From NCBI GenBank assembly GCA_045593905.1, contig JAZNXL010000010.1:1-8451 (forward strand): 8,451 bases of DNA, given 5' to 3'. The position numbers and the translations under genes were made by a program. A model generated the notes under the pieces. The model saw only the letters and a list, made by a program, of their open reading frames with translations. It was not told the DNA's origin and did not search any database. Shown one piece after another: positions 6,556-8,451 of the stretch (positions are counted from its first letter, which is position 1; the number at the start of each line of letters is the position of its first letter). Source of the stretch: RGIG9041 sp045593905. GTDB taxonomy: Bacteria; Bacillota; Clostridia; Oscillospirales; QAKW01.

Positions 6556-6584
6556 AAAACTGCACCTTTCGGTGCAGTTTTTTT
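6554..6584. terminator. Bidirectional terminator between convergent genes
   Basis: AAAAAACTGCACC (6554-6566) pairs with GGTGCAGTTTTTT (6571-6583) around a TTTC loop, followed by another T. It overlaps the stop codons of both the DHHW gene (plus, 6553-6555) and the CDF gene (minus, 6583-6585), and each strand has a T-tract, so it can serve both. Confidence 0.92.
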
Positions 6585-7458
6585 AATGGTGATGGTGATG
6601 ATGGTGGTGATGGTGTACCTCACAACAAACGCTGTGACAATGCTCACCTTCGTTTTCAAGTTCAATTGTTGTGTGACAAATACCTATATGTTCAAGCTGG
6701 TGTTTGATTTTATGCTTGATTTCACTGTGCTCAGCATTGGTCACAACATGCATTGTGGCGTGTGTTACGCCCTCGTCAATATCCCATAAATGTATATGGT
6801 GGGCATCTAAAACACCGTCGATTTTTAAAAGCTCATTTTTAACATCGTCAACACATTTTGGAGCTTTTAACAAAAATATATCTATAACCGTTTTTAAGTT
6901 TTTGAGCGCGTTTACAAAAATAAACACCGCAACGCAAATTGACATTATAGGGTCAATTATTACAAAGCCTGTAAACTTAATTACAAGCGCACCTACAAGC
7001 ACAACCACCCAACCGAGCACGTCTTCGAGCATATGCAGGTTTACTGCTCGCTGGTTTACCGAGTCGCCCTCTTTGGTAAAATACGCAGCCAAAAAATTAA
7101 CTATAACGCCAACAATCGCAAAAATTATCATACCGTTATGGTCAATGTCGGCGGGATTTAATATTTTAACCACCGCGTTATACACAACCAAAACCGAGCC
7201 TGTAAGCAGTATTACAGTTGTAATAAACCCGCCCAAAAGCGAAAACCTTGCATAACCGAAGGTGTATTTTTTATCGGGCTGTTTTTTGCTCTTTTTTTCA
7301 AAAAAGTACGAAAGCCCTATGCCAAGAGCATCGCCCAAATCGTGCACCGAGTCAGATATTATTGCAACGCTACCGGTGTAAAGTCCGCCAAAAAACTCAA
7401 GCACACAAAACACAGCGTTTAACAAAAACGCAACTAAAATTTTGCCGTCACTTTTCAT
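6583..7458 (-). CDS. Cation diffusion facilitator (CDF), probable zinc exporter with His10 tail
   Basis: 291 residues from ATG at 7458. This start is chosen because GGGGAG lies five bases upstream in the minus-strand sense; an in-frame ATG 15 codons earlier falls across the promoter region and lacks such a site. About six membrane spans precede a cytoplasmic C-terminal domain (about 200-270, with VLDAHHIHLWDI, a typical CDF fold). Metal-site pairs are H39/D43 in TM2 (SDSVHDLGDALG) and H142/D146 in TM5 (LHMLEDVLGW), the His-Asp pattern of zinc/cadmium-type CDF proteins such as ZitB/CzcD. It would export zinc in exchange for protons. The extreme C-terminus has HCHSVCC followed by ten consecutive histidines (282-291), which should bind metal in the cytoplasm. 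It is transcribed away from a TetR-family regulator and shares its intergenic control region, so local regulation by that protein is likely. Confidence 0.94.
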   Translation of the reverse strand: MKSDGKILVAFLLNAVFCVLEFFGGLYTGSVAIISDSVHDLGDALGIGLSYFFEKKSKKQPDKKYTFGYARFSLLGGFITTVILLTGSVLVVYNAVVKILNPADIDHNGMIIFAIVGVIVNFLAAYFTKEGDSVNQRAVNLHMLEDVLGWVVVLVGALVIKFTGFVIIDPIMSICVAVFIFVNALKNLKTVIDIFLLKAPKCVDDVKNELLKIDGVLDAHHIHLWDIDEGVTHATMHVVTNAEHSEIKHKIKHQLEHIGICHTTIELENEGEHCHSVCCEVHHHHHHHHHH

Positions 7459-7494
7459 AATTACTCCCCTTTTTATTGACTTTTTAAGCCGTTT

Positions 7495-7524
7495 ATAATA
7501 CAATTTTACCGAACACTTTGTTCA
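7495..7524 (-). promoter_or_regulatory. Candidate promoter of the CDF gene
   Basis: Read on the minus strand, TGAACA (7524-7519, four of six to -35) and TATTAT (7500-7495, five of six to -10) are 18 bases apart. The -35 lies inside the palindrome at 7505-7529, and most of the spacer is covered by it too, so a protein bound there would directly affect this promoter. Confidence 0.45.
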
Positions 7525-7529
7525 GTAAA
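7505..7529. promoter_or_regulatory. Palindromic operator, likely TetR-family binding site
   Basis: TTTACCGAACA (7505-7515), CTT, TGTTCAGTAAA (7519-7529): 11-bp arms with one mismatch. Length, symmetry and position between a TetR-family gene and its divergent neighbour fit a TetR operator. Its half-site (TACCGAACA) recurs near the tetR start. Confidence 0.7.
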
Positions 7530-7574
7530 TAAATTATCAAACGCTAAAAACAAATACAATATATTAATCATTGC

Positions 7575-7596
7575 TTTTGTTCAATACCGAACAAAA
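7575..7596. promoter_or_regulatory. Second palindrome just upstream of the TetR-family start
   Basis: TTTTGTTC (7575-7582) and GAACAAAA (7589-7596) are exact inverted arms six bases apart. The right half reads TACCGAACA, the same half-site as in the 7505-7529 palindrome, but here the half-sites face outward. It would lie in the leader or early transcribed region of the regulator gene and could give autorepression. Confidence 0.55.
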
Positions 7597-7621
7597 ACGC
7601 AAAAATGTATGGGTAAAAAAT

Positions 7622-8179
7622 ATGGACAGGCGAGTAAAGAAGACAAAAAACGCAATATTTAAAGCATTTATTGAACTGCTTTCAAAAAGCAAACTAAATC
7701 AAATAACAGTAGGTCAGATTATTGACGCAGCCAATGTTGGCAGGGCTACTTTTTATTCACATTTTGAAACAAAAGACGACCTGTTAAAAGAGCTGTGTGC
7801 CGAGTTGTTTTGCCATATTTTCGACAGCACTCAAAAGGGCAAAAACGACCATAGCCACATATTTGAATGTGATGCTCCCGACTCGGTATTTTTGCATCTT
7901 TTGCAGCATTTAAAAAATAACGACAATAACATTTTAAAGCTGTTTTCTTGCCAGGATAACGAGGTGTTTTTACAATATTTCAAGCTTGGAATTTTACAGC
8001 TTGTAAAAAGCCAACCACAAATTTTTAATGCGTATAAATCGGCAAATTTACCAAAAGAATATTGGGAAAATCACATTTTATCAACCTTCGTTTCTACTGT
8101 AAAATGGTGGGTTGACGGCGGACTTTTACTGCCGCCCGAAACAATAAACGATTACTTTAACAAAGCCCTTGGAATTTAA
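7622..8179 (+). CDS. TetR/AcrR family transcriptional regulator
   Basis: 185 residues from ATG at 7622. The N-terminus MDRRVKKTKNAIFKAFIELL and the turn ITVGQIIDAANVGRATFYSHFETKDDLL (about 28-55) are a textbook TetR-family DNA-binding domain. The remaining ~130 residues form the helical ligand and dimer domain, which has no motif I can tie to a ligand. A segment at about 73-84 is rich in His, Asp, Glu and Cys (NDHSHIFECD) and might bind metal, but this is speculative. An in-frame TTG at 7571 would add 17 residues, but it has no ribosome site and would run through the palindrome at 7575-7596, so the ATG is preferred even though its own upstream GGG is weak. It is divergent from the CDF exporter, an arrangement like sczA/czcD of streptococci, where a TetR-family protein controls zinc efflux. 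Confidence 0.93.
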   Translation: MDRRVKKTKNAIFKAFIELLSKSKLNQITVGQIIDAANVGRATFYSHFETKDDLLKELCAELFCHIFDSTQKGKNDHSHIFECDAPDSVFLHLLQHLKNNDNNILKLFSCQDNEVFLQYFKLGILQLVKSQPQIFNAYKSANLPKEYWENHILSTFVSTVKWWVDGGLLLPPETINDYFNKALGI

Positions 8180-8213
8180 AACCTTGCAAAAAATCGCAAG
8201 GTTTTATTTTTTT
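8178..8213 (+). terminator. Rho-independent terminator after the TetR-family gene
   Basis: AAAACCTTGC (8178-8187) pairs with GCAAGGTTTT (8196-8205) around an eight-base loop, followed by A and seven T. It begins within the stop codon of the regulator gene. Confidence 0.88.
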
Positions 8214-8269
8214 GCTTAAAAACTGTAATAAAATTAGTTAAAAAAGTGTAAAAATATGCAGGCAGTACC

Positions 8270-8298
8270 TTGCTTTTTTTATTAATTAATATTATAAT
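8270..8298 (+). promoter_or_regulatory. Candidate promoter of the HdrB-like gene
   Basis: A perfect TATAAT at 8293-8298 lies 17 bases after TTGCTT (8270-8275, three of six to -35) in an AT-rich stretch. Transcription would start near 8305, some 25 bases before the start codon. The -35 overlaps a small imperfect hairpin (8258-8273) followed by a T-run. Confidence 0.5.
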
Positions 8299-8331
8299 AA
8301 AATTACTATTACTATGCAAAGGTGAGAGAGT

Positions 8332-8451
8332 ATGAAATACAGTTATTATCCCGGCTGTACACTCAAAACAAAAGCCAAAGAGCTTGACGCTTTCGGACGC
8401 ACTGCTGCCGCAAAGCTTGGTGTAGAGCTTGAAGAAATCGAAAACTGGCAA
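8332..8451 (+). CDS. HdrB-like CCG-domain protein, N-terminal part
   Basis: Partial gene: 40 codons from ATG at 8332, open to the end of the window. The visible N-terminus, MKYSYYPGCTLKTKAKELDA followed by a segment ending VELEEIENWQ, matches the start of heterodisulfide reductase subunit B-like proteins, whose first CCG (cysteine-rich) cluster opens with YPGC and continues after the point where the window stops. Such proteins carry cysteine-ligated iron-sulfur clusters and pass electrons to disulfide or other acceptors in anaerobes. AAAGGTGAG (about 8318-8326) is a fair ribosome binding site. The partner subunits (HdrA/HdrC-like) would be expected downstream, outside the window. The call rests on a short piece but on a distinctive motif. 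Confidence 0.78.
   Translation, partial: MKYSYYPGCTLKTKAKELDAFGRTAAAKLGVELEEIENWQ

Noticed and set aside
6586..6615. Triplet repeat read as a microsatellite or tandem repeat
   Set aside because: It is explained by ten in-frame His codons at the end of the CDF gene.
6704..7255. Plus-strand open frame of 183 codons opposite the CDF gene
   Set aside because: The protein is a Thr/Ser/Ile-rich antisense shadow, and the minus strand encodes a textbook CDF protein.
7459..7503. Longer CDF start 15 codons upstream
   Set aside because: The added residues (MYYKRLKKSIKRGVI) would be encoded across the -10 region and the ribosome binding site of the better start at 7458.
7571..7621. TTG start for the TetR-family gene
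   Set aside because: It has no ribosome site, the extension is read from palindrome DNA, and TetR proteins commonly begin like MDRRVKKTKNAI.
8258..8280. Small hairpin GCAGG/CCTTGC with T-run as an additional terminator
   Set aside because: The stem is short and has a bulge, a strong terminator already ends the TetR gene at 8178-8213, and the bases are better used as the -35 of the next promoter.
8176..8451. Minus-strand open frame at the right edge
   Set aside because: It runs through a terminator, a promoter-like region and the HdrB-like gene, and has no family resemblance.
1..8451. CRISPR array, tRNA genes, insertion-sequence transposase, phage or toxin-antitoxin genes
   Set aside because: I saw no regularly spaced repeats, cloverleaf sequences, transposase motifs or toxin-antitoxin pairs on either strand.

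Overview
The window looks like chromosomal DNA from an AT-rich, Gram-positive, anaerobic Clostridia-type bacterium. Signs of this are strong AAGGAGG-type ribosome binding sites, tight gene spacing, compact A-tract/T-tract terminators, a lipoprotein signal with a classical lipobox, an ECF sigma/anti-sigma pair of clostridial type, and the start of an HdrB-like cysteine-rich protein typical of anaerobes. No tRNA, rRNA, CRISPR array, transposase or phage gene is visible.

Layout. (1) 2-463: the 3' end of a YeiH-family membrane protein gene. (2) 464-760: a gene-free stretch holding a compact structured element (510-685) with 8-bp terminal inverted repeats, two internal hairpins and a terminator, then a promoter. 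(3) 761-2343: a two-gene, translationally coupled unit. It encodes an XRE helix-turn-helix domain fused to an alkaline-phosphatase-superfamily domain, then a histidine-phosphatase-family enzyme, and it closes with a terminator. (4) 2435-6584: an ECF-type promoter, sigma factor, one-TM anti-sigma factor, lipoprotein of unknown function, MBOAT O-acyltransferase and DHHW/AlgJ-like protein, closed by a bidirectional terminator. (5) 6583-8213: a zinc-type CDF exporter (minus strand) with a natural ten-histidine tail, divergent from a TetR-family regulator, with two related palindromes between them. (6) 8270-8451: a promoter and the first 40 codons of an HdrB-like CCG-domain protein that runs off the window.

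How the genes may work together. The sigma-to-DHHW block reads as a self-contained envelope-modification module. An extracytoplasmic signal would release the sigma factor, and the MBOAT protein would pass acyl groups across the membrane to the exported DHHW protein, which would acylate a surface polymer. This resembles in logic the ECF-controlled O-acetylation of peptidoglycan known in other Firmicutes, but the link is inferred from gene order. The HTH-phosphatase fusion with its coupled histidine phosphatase is the least familiar arrangement here, and its substrate cannot be told from sequence. The TetR/CDF pair resembles the SczA/CzcD zinc-efflux arrangement of streptococci in layout.
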